Counted from the stretch's first letter, positions 34,894 to 46,930 are shown. The stretch: 64,000 nt of DNA from Acestrorhynchus altus (GCA_034509495.1 CM067503.1:8603371-8667370); one strand, 5' to 3'. Numbers and translations are program-made. The notes: generated from the letters alone by a model not told the origin.

Positions 34894-34945
34894 ACTGCCA
34901 AATCTTTCCATTGTTTCAGAGTGTGAGATCTCTTCACCGAGACCA
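34894..34945 (-). CDS. ofcc1: ofcc1 (opo) exon with a candidate start codon
   Basis: Read as 52 nt: one base of a Gly codon and 17 codons, GLGEEISHSETMERFGS, with the consensus donor GGCAGT|GTAAGT in phase 0. This acceptor (AGGTCAG|TGGTC) is chosen because it matches the two spare bases of exon 40453-40526. Two upstream choices, at 34959 (TCTCCAAG|GTCACA) and 34950, have a better pyrimidine tract but do not fit that exon. The ATG at 34911-34909 sits in ACAATGG, a good start context. MERFGSKLEQKALK lines up with the human OFCC1 start MEKEKFQQKALK, so short forms may begin here, with everything upstream as 5' UTR. Confidence 0.7.
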
Positions 34946-37900
34946 CTGACCTGTGTGACCTTGGAGAAAGGGAAAGGGAAAGAAAGGCAGCAAGTTACCA
35001 TGTTCATCCTGACTGTTCTTTCTCGTTATGCATTGGACATCACATGCTCATAAAGGCTATCTTGATTCCTCAAAACCTCAAAACCCTGAAAATCTAAGCG
35101 CCCTACAGTATGACTCTGTATCAGTGCTAGTTCAAACACCACATTGTACTTCAAGTCAATATAACTTATACACTTCAGAGGTCACCTGACGTGACACACT
35201 GTATTTGGCAGAGAAGTGCAGCATGATGTCTTTCTCCTTCTCAAGTCATGAGGGTAGTTCAGTATCAGGATGGTCTAGGTAAAAACAGAACTGCATTTGG
35301 ACTCTGACATACAAGTGCGGAGTAGAGCTGTGAATGGGCACGAGCCTGGCCATACGTTATGCATCACAGTACAGGGGTCATTATTCAATATACAATTGCT
35401 TTTTTATCCAATTGTAGGATGATATCATACAATACAAAAAAAACATTATCTGTGCATAAAACCTGAGTAAAGGAAAGTTTGCTTTTCATCCAATCAGAAC
35501 AATGGGATCTGAAGACAGAGTACAACACTGCTTTCTAGCAGTCGAATTTTAAGCACAAAACAAACCACTGTCTGACCCCAATCTTTACAAAATCTATTTA
35601 GAAATACAGTACTGCAAAACATAATATCACAATACTTTGATATACATTTATATTTTCTTACACACCTAGTATTGACCACTATGGTACCAACACAGCATCA
35701 CATAAAGACATGGGGCAGTTTCTGTCCCAATACTTTTGTCATGTCAGAGTAAAATTGTAAATATCTGGTAATTGGGATAATGTTCTCTTTAACACACATC
35801 CTGCAAATGAGCTGTTATGTTGAATGAGATGTGTCAGGTTATGTCCTTAAATTGATTTGGTCAAACTATTAAATTAATTAATGGATTATCAACAATTTTA
35901 TTGCTGATGTTATCTATTATTGTTGTTAATAATATATATATTAGACCTGGGCAATTCAAAAAAAATGCTGATGAATATATTTTTTTGTTTGTCTTTTGAG
36001 TTTTTTTTTATTATTATTCAATAAATAACCTTAAATAGTTAATCTGGGTTTATTTTTTTTAAATCATTAATAAATATAGGCTCTTTCATGTTATTTGCAT
36101 GTTTATTCAATAGCACTGCAAACTACATCACATGCCACATCCAAATGCTTAGTGTTCTCCTCCAAGCATGATGGAACCTTTGACTGGCTTTAGTTAGGTC
36201 TTACACTGAAGCAGCTGTTCATGAGGAAGGACACCTTAGGCCTGTTTAGACAGGACTAGTTTTAAATGGAGAGGTGGGACAACTATGGAGACACTTGAGG
36301 ACATGTGTGAGTGTGAAGAACCATTATGTTGTAAGGAATCGTTACATTACGTGAAAGTTTTTCAGACCTTTAGAAGGTCCTTTAAATGTAAACACTAACC
36401 AGTATTTTAAAGAGCGGAGACGAAATAAAGTTAGTGATCATTTCTAACACAAACTGAAGTATGAAGCAATTACATGCAGACAGGCAGAGAAACTACTTGT
36501 ACATCAAAAACAGAGCATCTACATAAGATATGGGCAGTGGAAGACATAACCATGCACTCCGCCAACACACTGGCACTGTTGAGGAAGCTGTTTCTGTTGT
36601 CCTTTATGAGTTTCACTATTTATGATGGCATTATCTCAGCACTGCATCTAGATGCATGACAGTGGAAGATGTGTTTATTTATTATCTCAGGTAACAAATT
36701 ATGTCTCTTTAGCAATTGCATTCACTGTTTATTCATTTCCAGGAGATAGAAGACTATTTGCTCGTTTTGTTACCCACCTCCTCTCTCCATGGTAAGTCAC
36801 ACAGCTTCCTCAAGTTTCTGCTGAAACAGCAAAACAAACCCCAGGCAAAATGTGAAAGATTATCCCCTACCATGCAAGTTATGGTGAAACGCTAGACTTT
36901 TCACACTAAACAGAGCTCCGCCAGTTGTGATTGTAAGGCATGTTAAGCTACCGAATCCTCTCTTTGTATATATGGGGAGTAATGTGTGTTGTAACAAGTG
37001 GGCCTGAATTCTGCTCATTGTTTCAGATTACATTCTAGGCAATAACAGAACGAAAACAATCCACAGCCCCTCGGTTCCAAGCCAAAGGACTGCAGGATAT
37101 CACACAGCTGTACACCTGCATGTGCCGCGCATTCGCTGTAACTCATTCAAAAAGCTATTTGCTCTTTCTATGAACAGTGTTTCTGAAATCACACTCTGTT
37201 TTCCAGCACAGTCTGGTGCTCAGCGCTCTCAGTCTCGCTGATAAAGTGTTACATTTCAGCTTTTCCTCAACATGTGCATCTTATTGGGCCCCTTTTTTAT
37301 ATTCATGTTTCTCATTTGGTGATTTGTTTTCTTTCTTACAAATAGAGATGGGAGGATGAATGTTTTATAGAGGCCATAAAACGCAATACAGCGAGCGGCC
37401 CAGACAATTGGCTGTAAAAGCTGTTATATTCTATATGCCAAATGTTCTCAGGATAACACGATTGCCAGCTCCTTTCAACCACAAGACCGACTGAGTCACA
37501 GGGTCTCCAGGAGCTGGGTTTGCTCTGCACGAGCACATGCATGTATATACAAACTCACCAACAGTCAGCCTAATGCACTACCAGCTTCCAAAGACGTTTC
37601 TTAAAACTGTTCTAAAAATGTTTCTAACAAGAGTCTACGCCAGCTTCAGCTCTGCTCTCATAATGACGGATCCCACTGTCTTTGTAAATTAAACGAATCC
37701 CAAATAAGACCTGAACATTTGTGAATGTCAGAATATTTGTCTTACCTGCATTAAGTGGGATTTAAAGCACGTCTTCTCATTTGCATTATTTCTCTTTATG
37801 TTTAAGCTATCATCTATAATTTGTCATCTGTGAACTGGCATAGAAATCACTATATGGACGTTTCTATGTGAGATTATGTTATGAAGTAAGAATATAACTA

Positions 37901-40452
37901 AAGCCATAATTTGAAAAAAGAGTGACAGAAAGGGTTTTTACAAATAAATGATGTCAACACAAGAAGCCACGAGTCAAACAATTCAGTTCAAACACAATTT
38001 ACTGTTTCATTAGATTCATTCTTATTCCTTAACATACAGCATGAACACAATGATAAACAGTTGCTATGCTTATGTCACTATTCAGCCACTATTCTATACT
38101 GTGAGCAAGTGGCCAGAATGTTAAAGGCAATTGAGATTCTCTCATCAGTTGACGCTGGTGGCTGGGGACTGGAAACGACTGTCCCCATGGATGTCCCCAC
38201 ACAGCTTTTCAAAGGTTTCTTTTGATTCTGAAATGCTGAACACAACCTGGTGTGAAAAAGCTGGTGTCTTTATAACACTCTCCTACAGCTACCTGCTGCA
38301 TTTGTGCTCTCAGATATTTGGAAGATTTCATCAGGGTGGCACAGAGATTTCCGTTCTCATTAGTTGGAACACTGCCTATCGTGACCAGCGTTTCTATGGC
38401 TATTTCTCAATTCCCAAAATGCTGTCATTGCACATAACATTTGCAATTGCAAACCTGGCTATAGTGCTATACTGGAGGTACTCTCCCTATTACACGTCAG
38501 TTTATCAAAATGTAAAATACAACATAATGCTGCTTTAAGACTTTTAACTTTAACAGTTTTCACAAAGATGATCATTTTTTACCAAATATATAATGTTATA
38601 TAAACAAAAAGATAATGTTTTACTTATTTGGTTTGCAACGATATCCATCATTGAAACAGACTAGTATAAACAATTCTGCACTTTAAAAACAACACTTTAG
38701 GATATTTATGTAAAAAAAATGTAAGTACTTTTGTTAAGAAAAACAAATTTCATTTTTTTTTTTTTATGAAGATATTGCTGAATGAAGCCCAATGCCATCA
38801 AAAGACTATGTGACTATGTTCTATTTGGATTGCTACCACTGCTAACACAAAGCAAACATCTGTTCAGCACTTAGTGACAATGAGTTTAGGGCTCTAACAT
38901 ACATTAGCAACCAACTCACCCACGTGACCTCTAAACCATAGCAACATACTGAGTGAACATGCATCTAAAATAGCCTAACCCAGCATTCAAAAAACAACTC
39001 TTGATTTAGGGACATATTTAGTGATGTATTGACATTAATGTGTGTGAGATATGTCATAACCCACACTCACCGACATTCATCATCTCTTTCCCAGGTTTCA
39101 GAATTCAGGTTCAGTCAGCTCCTGGTCCTGGTTCCTGGTTGCTCTGTTTTGTTGTCCCCCCTCCACGAATGTCCTTTTACCGTGCTATTGTACAAACCTG
39201 CAATGTTTGCTTGACATCCTTTGTCGTCCTCCTGCAGAGAGATGAAGGATGTAATTTCAGAGCCATCCAAACAGAGAGCAATTCCACTTGTTGCCAAATG
39301 AAACGACCTGGGTCTACAGTCGAACCGTTATCTCTGAAGCACAGTGTTTACCTGGACAGCCCTCCGAGCAGAAGGCTCTCATGAAAGCCTTTTTAATATC
39401 GTTTGCATGGCCAGTGTTAATCTAGAAGAAGCTCTGAAACCTGAGAGGGCAGGATGGCGGGCAGCAGGCCTGGGCGCATGCACACTGTGGGAGAAACGTG
39501 TTGCACGTGTGAAGGCGCACTCAGACACCTGTATGCTGCTACCTGAAACCTGTGCATCCATTACACTGTTTTATCTGTTATACGAATAAGAAAACATGAT
39601 ATCAGTCATTCCTCAACAATTCTATTATTATTAATAACAATACTAACAACAGTATCATTTCAAAAATAGAAACGTTTATTTCTTGAAGGTTATGCAGAAT
39701 GATTGTACAGCTTACGTAGAGAAATGTTGTAACTAGGATGAAACTATTGTTACCAGGTGGTTGCAGTGGTGGCTGCTATGTGGCTGTCATTGTACTTCTA
39801 ATGGTCTCTAAGATGCTGCTAGTTAGTTGCTATGATGTGGCTAAGTGAATTTTATGGTCTTACTGGTTTTCCAGATGGCTACAATGGTGTTTCTAGGTGG
39901 TTTCTATGGTGTTACTGGATGGTTGCTATGGTGTTCTTACATGGTTGCTGTGGTATCCCAGGTGATTGATAGTGGTTAATAGCTGATAGTGTTTGCAAAG
40001 TAGCTGCTATGTTGTTGGCATAGTATCCTAGGTGGTTACAATGGTGTTGCTAAGTGGTTGCTATGGTATCCCAAGTGATTGCTAGGATGTTGCTTGGGCT
40101 TGCAATGGTGTTTAGCTTCTGTAATAGGCCTACATAAAATTAACACTCAATGTGCTTCACAAAACCTGTTAAAATAGAATCTGGCCTTGAATTGCATTAA
40201 AGACTTAGCATACAGTGTATGGACATGATCTCAATTATTTTTGCTGACCTAGATTTTGCATATTGTGTCTACTTAGGAAGGAGATTCCATAAACATGAAT
40301 GAACCGGAATTCAGACTGTAAAAGTGGTTTCATTTCAGTAGCACATCACATCCATAACGTGGGGCTGATTCCTTTGCAGGGTTTGCACATGTAGCTTCAG
40401 AGCAAAGAAAATGAAATACAGTAAATACTAAGTGATTCTGCAGTATCCTCAC
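34946..40452 (-). other. ofcc1 intron, 5.5 kb
   Basis: Mostly unique AT-rich DNA. Contains a minisatellite at 39760-40130 and an AAGAACC word at 36315. The stretch 39060-39560 is GC-richer and open on both strands without splice context. The plus-strand open frame at 38131-38538 is described under findings. Confidence 0.55.
39760..40130. repeat. GGTTGCTATGGTGTTGCTA-type minisatellite
   Basis: Irregular repeats of about 20-21 bp built on TGGTTGCTATGGTGTT (for example near 39920 and 40055) with many substitutions. The same word family returns at the right edge of the window (TTAGTGGTTGCTAGGGTCTT near 63962). Such arrays are common in fish. Confidence 0.7.
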
Positions 40453-40526
40453 CCAACAGAGTTCAGCTCCTCACACAGTTCACCCGTGCCAACTGTGGCA
40501 TTTGTGCAGGTCAGTGTAGAGGCCTG
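40453..40526 (-). CDS. ofcc1: ofcc1 (opo) upstream exon, coding status uncertain
   Basis: This 74 nt candidate exon has a strong acceptor (TGTTGTTTTCCTCCAG|CAG, a tandem NAG) and a strong donor (GTTGG|GTGAGG). Only one frame is open: QASTLTCTNATVGTGELC then EELNSV plus two bases. That frame joins exon 34894-34945 if its inner acceptor is used, and it joins the candidate at 60798-60889 in phase 0. It may code for an N-terminal extension or be 5' UTR in transcripts that start at the ATG in the next exon. I recognise no motif beyond one possible N-glycosylation triplet (NAT). Confidence 0.55.
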
Positions 40527-41117
40527 CTGGAGGAAAACAACAGGACATAGTTTAACCACGTATATCAAAGAAACAAAAGAAGAGATAAAATAATAATATT
40601 TAAAGAACAGCTGTTTTTTACGTAATTTGAAAGTTTGTTTTTTTTCCGTGAACATTCCTGGGTCAGTGAGCATGTTGTCTGCTAATTTACGCATCGTTTT
40701 CATTGGCCAGAGTAGTGTTGGGAGTCTTGCCCAAGGACACTCTAGGTTTTTACTGGCAAACAGGCAATATTTCTGTGTAAATTCATACACTATAAAAAGA
40801 ACTCACAACTACCTTACAGATTGTGTGGCTACATTTTTCAGTCATTTCACTGGTGTTGGCCCTTAATATAAGAATATGTTTATTATTTATTTATTATGTA
40901 TTATGACATGTTATGTTTTAGATAATAATTAACAATTGCAGCTAGAAGAATTAAGCTGGAGATTTTAAACTAACGATTAACTCTTGGCTCCTATTGAAAT
41001 TCATTTCTACATTCATTTATAATGCTTTCCAACTCAGCCATTTAGAAACAGTAGGAAAACTGAAGGAAAAACATTTGTTTGTTTGACTGGAGCGTTCTTG
41101 GTGTCTTTTGGTTCTTT

Positions 41118-41560
41118 TTTCTATTACAGAAACAACATATTAGTTTGCTTTGCTTTGGCATTTCATAAAAATATTCCTTTTCAGTGGCATAATCAAATTA
41201 ATGTATTGATCAATTTGTTAATTGTAATGCGTTGTTTCAATGGCAAAATGTGAATGTCACCTTTCATGCACCTTCCAAACCACCTTAACAGACTTTAGAT
41301 ATTTGCATGGATTTTATGTTTTCATAAAAAACATTTACTCGTACGTACATTTAGTTTTTTGCATTATTCATCACACAATGATGAGTTAGAGGAGATGTGT
41401 ATGTACATGTTTGTAGGTTATTCTGTTCCTGAGATTTGGAGTTTGGGACATTGGCATGTAACATAACTTTTTAGTGTATTTTCTCTGTTACAGAAACAAC
41501 ATATTAGATTATTAGAAAAAACAAAATGTAAATGTCACCTTCCATGCAACTTCCATCCTT
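41118..41560. repeat. Diverged duplicated block
   Basis: TTACAGAAACAACATATTAG occurs near 41126 (as ATTACAG...) and 41489, and AAAATGT.AATGTCACCTTnCATGC follows near 41247 and 41523. The order is kept but the spacing differs (about 120 versus 35 bp), so one copy has an internal deletion or insertion. Confidence 0.5.
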
Positions 41561-42947
41561 CCATCTTACAGTTTTACCAGTGGAAAAAGGTCTGAATAAG
41601 AACATTATTTAATATGAATATGGTTTCAAGATAGAACCAAACTTCTCTCATTGATTAGGCCTTTGGGAGCTGGACTGGTGTTCACAGGCTGTCATGGGTT
41701 TTCTCTGAGTCTCTGAAGATGACGAGGCCAGTCATCATATCTTTTCAGATAACTGCTAATGGAGCATACTTGGAGGAGAATGTTATGCTAATTCAGTTAT
41801 GTCAGCTAGTAAACACCTATCATCATGCTGAGTGATGGGGGGCAGGCTGGGCCATCCTACCTACCCAGAGAGAATGAGAACAATTATCATGGTGGACTCC
41901 TGGCCACGGGTGGCTGAGGCATCAGTGCAAGATTTAAATGCTTCACAAAGAGACTGGTCCTCAGTTGGATGGCTAGTGTTTGAAGACCTCAAGGGGCCAG
42001 GACAAAGAAGGAGTCTTGAAGCTTGTCCTCCCTGCATCTTGGAAGATGTGAAGTCCTGCTGAGTTATACCTGTTTATTTGTTTTTAAAATGCATCTCCTG
42101 TTTCTGAACCGTTTGTCCTGCATTTGACCATTTGAATGAATTTGATTTGCAGATGTTTTAGAGGCTATTTTTATGTTCTTTACCATTTTCATGATGTTTC
42201 AATATGATTTTGTAACACTGACGCTTTACAGCTCCCTGTGGAAAAAGAGAAGAACATGCTAACTCCTCAGAAGATATGGTAGAACCAGACCAGTCTATAT
42301 TCAAATGAATGAATTAGAAAATTCACTCATTTTGTGTTTTAAAATGTGTATTTAATTTGTATTTAATTGTTTTCAGTTTGCTCATCATTTGTATTTCTGT
42401 ATTTAAATGTATTTCAATTTCTTTACATTTTAGGAAACAGATTTGTGGATTTTTCACCATCATCATCCACATTAAAAGCTGGAAGTCAGTTGTAGTCCTT
42501 GTCAGTTAGCCTCTCAGTTGCACACAGATACTATTACAGTGACGTGCATCTAACAGATGGCCTATCCAATGTAGGCCTATTCTAAATGTTCGTTTATTAT
42601 TGATGCAGATCGCATGGTGTTGGAACAGCCATTCAAAGAGCCTCTTGCCTGCCTTCATCGAAAGTTATTTTGTGTGCCAAAGAGAGCTTTGTTACTTCTC
42701 AACATCAATTACTGTAATGAGGTCCCGTTCAAGGTAACCCATCATATAGCTTTGTAAACATTCATTATGCAGTGTGACAATTCATACAAAGGTTTCTCAT
42801 ACAATATTTACAGAGTGTGGTTAAAAACATACTTCAACAGAAAAGCAGCGAGAGGAATCAAACAGCTGGTATGAAGGATAGGTGTAAAATGTGGCATATT
42901 GCTCACTACACCAACCAGACACAGAGCTTAGCTAATGTCTGACTAAA

Positions 42948-42986
42948 ACACACACACACACACACGCACACACGCACACACACATA
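42948..42986. repeat. (CA)n microsatellite
   Basis: About 39 bp of CA with two CG interruptions, followed by scattered CACT words. Confidence 0.85.
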
Positions 42987-44489
42987 CTCACTCATTCACT
43001 CACTCAGTCTCTTTCCCACTCTCCCTCGTTTCACCTGCTGCTTTGTTATTGATTGCCCTGTAACTAGGCTATTCATGTCCTTTTCGTAGGGGACAGAGTG
43101 ATTACTCTCTTATAAAATATTATCAGAATGTTTTTTTCATGGACATTGTTCACAAACAGACCTTATCATTTACATCTCTGAATCACTGAAACCCTATGTT
43201 TCTATCCAGGACTATACTATAAACAAAACATGCTGTATGTCTGTGGTCATATTAGCAGAAGCAAACTTTGCTAACTTTCCTACTATATTCATTCTTCCCT
43301 TTTAAATGGACCCTAGAATGCAGTAAAGAACTATATTTGCACTGGCACAGTATGGCAGGGAGACATGACTGAAATCCATATGAAGAAATGGTGATATATG
43401 ATATGATAATGATGAAAACCTGAACAAAGTATAACGTATCAGTATTTATCTGTACCAGCAGAAACACAGCATGCTGTATATTTAATTATATGATAATCAC
43501 TTAATTATATGACAATCACTTTGGGAGAATAGAGTAGGGAGTTTTTTGGGGTTAGACATCACCTTTAGACTATCCTAATAATGGAAATATGTGTTTCTAC
43601 ACAATCCATGTCTTGTGATCATGGCTTTCCTATGCCAGGATTCACAGAAGGTCAATGGGGATCCATGCTAGGCTGAGAGGACAGTAGTGAGAGGACAGCA
43701 ACAGTATCTGGACAGTCTGAAAAGAATTACTTTAATTGTTTAAGCTATATTACGAAACGTCTGTGAACAGTGGTAATGCCATTAATCAACCAATTAAAGC
43801 AGAGACCTCCATCAAAAGAAAATGATCATGTTTTAAATATGCTTGTGTGTGTTTTTCACACTAACCCACAACTTTATATACTCAACAAATTCATTATTTC
43901 ACATAATTTATGGGCAAAAATTGGTTTGGATTAAATACAATTTTATTCCAAAAAAAGAGTGTTGATATTTTATATTTTCATTTACTCTATAGTAATGGTT
44001 AATTATCTAGTTTACACAATGAAATTGTGTACAAAATGAATACATTGTGTAACATTTGTGTATTGTTAAACTCCTGTTCACAGACCAACCATTTTCTTCT
44101 CACCACCTTCACTCTGCATTCACCCACCACACCTCAGTGAGTCTTTCCTGATGCAAGAGTACTTTTGTTTTCCCCTCCTTTGAGTGACTTATGAATATAA
44201 TTTTGACTGATATGCCTTTATTTGACCGCATTCCATCATTGCTTTGCGTTTGACTAATGACATGGACATGATGATAAGCAGCCCATGGGACATGCTGGCC
44301 CATGATGTCTTTTTCAAAGGTGGCGGCTACGCCTTGGCGCCATTGTTCTTCTCTGCCATTCCATTATCCATATCATAAAGTGTGCCATCAGGATCTATGG
44401 ACTTAATAGGCTGGTTGTAAAGAGAATCTAAATAAGACATCTCCTCCAGTGGTCCTACAGCTCTTCCTCCACAACTGTCCTTGATTGGT

Positions 44490-44800
44490 GAGATGATTAA
44501 ATATAGACCTGAATCTGCGTTCTGGCCTCAGCTTATCCAATTAATTGCATGTGTAGGCATGAGAGTGGTTAATGATGTTATCTTACCTAATTAACCTGCA
44601 TAAAGCTCAGACGGGCGGACAGTCCTGCTCATCCCTCATCGAAGTGTTCATTACTATCATTAATGTAAAATGGGGCTAAACCCACCCCACTGATGTCGGG
44701 CTGCCCATGCACCATTAATTTCGATTGAGCCCCATTTTGGCTGCGCTCTGTGGTCATTTGTTAAGACTGAAATTATACAGTATGCCGCTGACGCTAAATA
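44490..44800. promoter_or_regulatory. Enhancer-like island rich in homeodomain cores (candidate)
   Basis: Within 300 bp there are CCAATTAATTGCATG, GGTTAATGATG, ACCTAATTAACCTGC, ATCATTAATG and CACCATTAATTTCGATTGAG. An inverted pair, AAAATGGGGCT near 44667 and AGCCCCATTTT near 44727, brackets part of it. The sequence is non-repetitive and not coding in any frame. Vsx2-dependent enhancers are known in the opo locus of medaka; this island is a candidate equivalent by composition only. Confidence 0.35.
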
Positions 44801-45469
44801 CTAGTTGGGTGAAATGGCTGCCAAGCAAGGTTGTTTATTTAAGTTGGTGTGAATAAAGGATGTTTTTTAGTGACTAGAAATAGATTTTACAAATGGCCAG
44901 GTTATGTTTTAATTACATTTTGGATTTGTATCTTTTGTGTTAAAATCAGAGTAGACTCGGTCAGATTCGTCTTCTTTAGTTTTTTGATTATAGAATAATA
45001 GTACAGTTTGTCGTAAAATATCACTTCTGTTTATTTTTGTTCTAATTATTATAAATTGTCTAATTATCTAATCTTTTAAATGGTTTCATTGCAAAATATG
45101 AATTTTAAATGATTAGAACTAGTTAAATTGATTGTTACCACATGATGTAGTTATAAGTTATAAATATAATACCTGCCCCTTCTACAAGACCAAGAATATT
45201 TCTCAGACTACCTTCATAACGTTTATAGCGTAGCACTAAAAGTGGATTTGTCCCTTGGATTCTCAGTTTATCCAGTAAGTTTAATGTTTCAACAGTAAAA
45301 CTCTGCTTCATGTAAGTTCCACTTGTTCCACAGCTGCTCCATGTAATGAACAGAAAGGGTGTGTCGTGTGGACAACCTCTTCCAGCCAAGGCTGTCAATC
45401 ACTTAATTCTACACAAGAACATTTTAAAAAATTCTGGATGAAAATAAAACATATACCCGTATTACCACA

Positions 45470-45556
45470 GGGAAAATGGATTGTTTTGGGGCTTGGATTG
45501 TTTGTGAATTTCCCCACTGAGGGACCAATAAAGGATTATCTTATCTTATCTTATGG
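45470..45556 (+). mobile_element. LINE/SINE 3' tail with (ATCTT)n
   Basis: TGTGAATTTCCCCACTGAGG, then GACCAATAAAGGAT and three TTATC units, is the standard 3' end of fish L2/Rex-like non-LTR elements and the SINEs that borrow their tails. The 5' part is not recognisable. Confidence 0.65.
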
Positions 45557-45784
45557 ACGGAGCTACACATCATACTGCAATCAGCCAGCAGAGCCGCTAG
45601 ACCTGAGACCTTACACTGTATGTTTTCTGTCATCATTGGGCACCATTGTTATGGCCTGCATCTACATAATGATCACTAAATGAAAGGAAAATTTTGATGA
45701 ATTACGAATTAATTTAAATCAAGTTAATTTAATCTATCATTTTTTTCCATTTCCTTTCGTGTTAAAGGTAAGCTGATAAAGTGG

Positions 45785-45786
<2 letters not shown>

Positions 45787-45819
<33 letters not shown>
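45787..45819. repeat. (TC)n microsatellite
   Basis: About 16 TC units. Confidence 0.9.
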
Positions 45820-45821
<2 letters not shown>

Positions 45822-45849
45822 CCTCCCTCTTTCTCCCCTTTCCTTGCCA

Positions 45850-46035
45850 GCTTTCCCAGTTTACGAAGCAGCTTCAATGCATTAATGCATCAGAATGCTG
45901 GGGGATCAATAGCATTCATTGGGCAATGTGTCATTTGTTAATCAGGTATTGATGAAAGTATTGACAGGAGGCTAATTAATCACAGGCCCAGTCCTGGCTT
46001 TCATATGTTTCCTTAATTATGTTCTTCATCTTAGT
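45850..46035. promoter_or_regulatory. Enhancer-like island (candidate)
   Basis: CAATGCATTAATGCATCAG, GTTAATCAGGTATTGATG, GGAGGCTAATTAATCACAGG and TTCCTTAATTATG occur in non-repetitive sequence directly next to the (TC)n repeat. TAATTAATCA is a strong composite homeodomain word. Composition-based inference. Confidence 0.3.
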
Positions 46036-46189
46036 CTGCTCACTCTGGCCCTCTCCCAAGCCAGTGCCAGTCTGCGAGAAAAACTTGCAATCCACTGATT
46101 TCCTGCTCTAATCAACTACGAACTACAGAGCACTCGACCAGAACTGCTGTAACAGTTAACAACACACACACATATAATGGGCTTCTTTA

Positions 46190-46440
46190 AAGTTCATGAG
46201 TGCTTTAATTACAACAGAGGGATTCGAGGAACATCGCTACCCAACAATGTCTTTGGACATGGGAAAAGCACTAGATGCGTGATTAACTGGTGGGGGAGAC
46301 GAGCAGAAGTTGTAGATCTGCTGTCCGTTATTACCATGATTAATCACGGTCTAATGAGACTGCCACACTTTTGTGATGCCTCTGAAAATTTCCGTTCGCT
46401 GCCGTATATTTGCGAGAGCAGACAATCCAGCTGATCCAAC
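46190..46440. promoter_or_regulatory. Enhancer-like island (candidate)
   Basis: GCGTGATTAACTGGTGG, TTATTACCATGATTAATCAC and GGTCTAATGAGAC in mixed, CpG-containing sequence (TTCCGTTCGCTGCCG). The open frame on the plus strand has no splice context. Composition-based inference. Confidence 0.3.
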
Positions 46441-46679
46441 TTTTGGAAGTGTTTAAACATTTTACTTTGACATGACATCGCCTACTGCAATCACTGCTTT
46501 CTGCCGCTCGTGAGCTGCGCCCGAGCCAGACGCTATCTGCTAATGCATTCAAAACGCATGTGGCTCAATTAGACGAAACCCAAATGCCGGCTGTGCCTCT
46601 TGGTTGGGGTTTCCTCATTTAAGCTGCAGCACATGAGAGTGTATCATCTGAACAATTAAAACAAAGCCGCGTGGGGTCT

Positions 46680-46930
46680 GAGTGCAATTCACTCATTAGC
46701 GCGGTTTTTAGGCTGCCACAGTGCTGTGGCATTGCTGACGGTAGCCTGCCAGCGCTGTCTCTCGGCATTGCGAAGCCTCAGGGCCACAGGGCCTCTGAGC
46801 TGCTGGGCCATCCCTCCCTGCTCCCAGGGCGCAGGAACGTGCAGACAACGGCCTGTTTGAAGTGGGAGTAGAGGCCACGGGCCAAGTGGGCTTAGCCAAG
46901 CTGCTGTCTAATCGATAGCACTGCATTAGT
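46680..46930. other. GC-rich island, conserved element or unplaced exon
   Basis: GC content rises well above 55% in an AT-rich region. On the minus strand an ATG in GGAGGGATGG opens MAQQLRGPVALRLRNAER and continues to a stop. A CAG acceptor (GGGAGCAG) lies just upstream, but no good GT donor in a fitting phase is seen before the frame ends. The plus strand is open as well. I cannot decide between regulatory and coding. Confidence 0.3.

Noticed and set aside
39040..39589. Overlapping plus and minus frames in a GC-richer patch
   Set aside because: Frames are open on both strands, none has fitting splice sites, and no motif is recognised; a conserved non-coding element is possible but unsupported.
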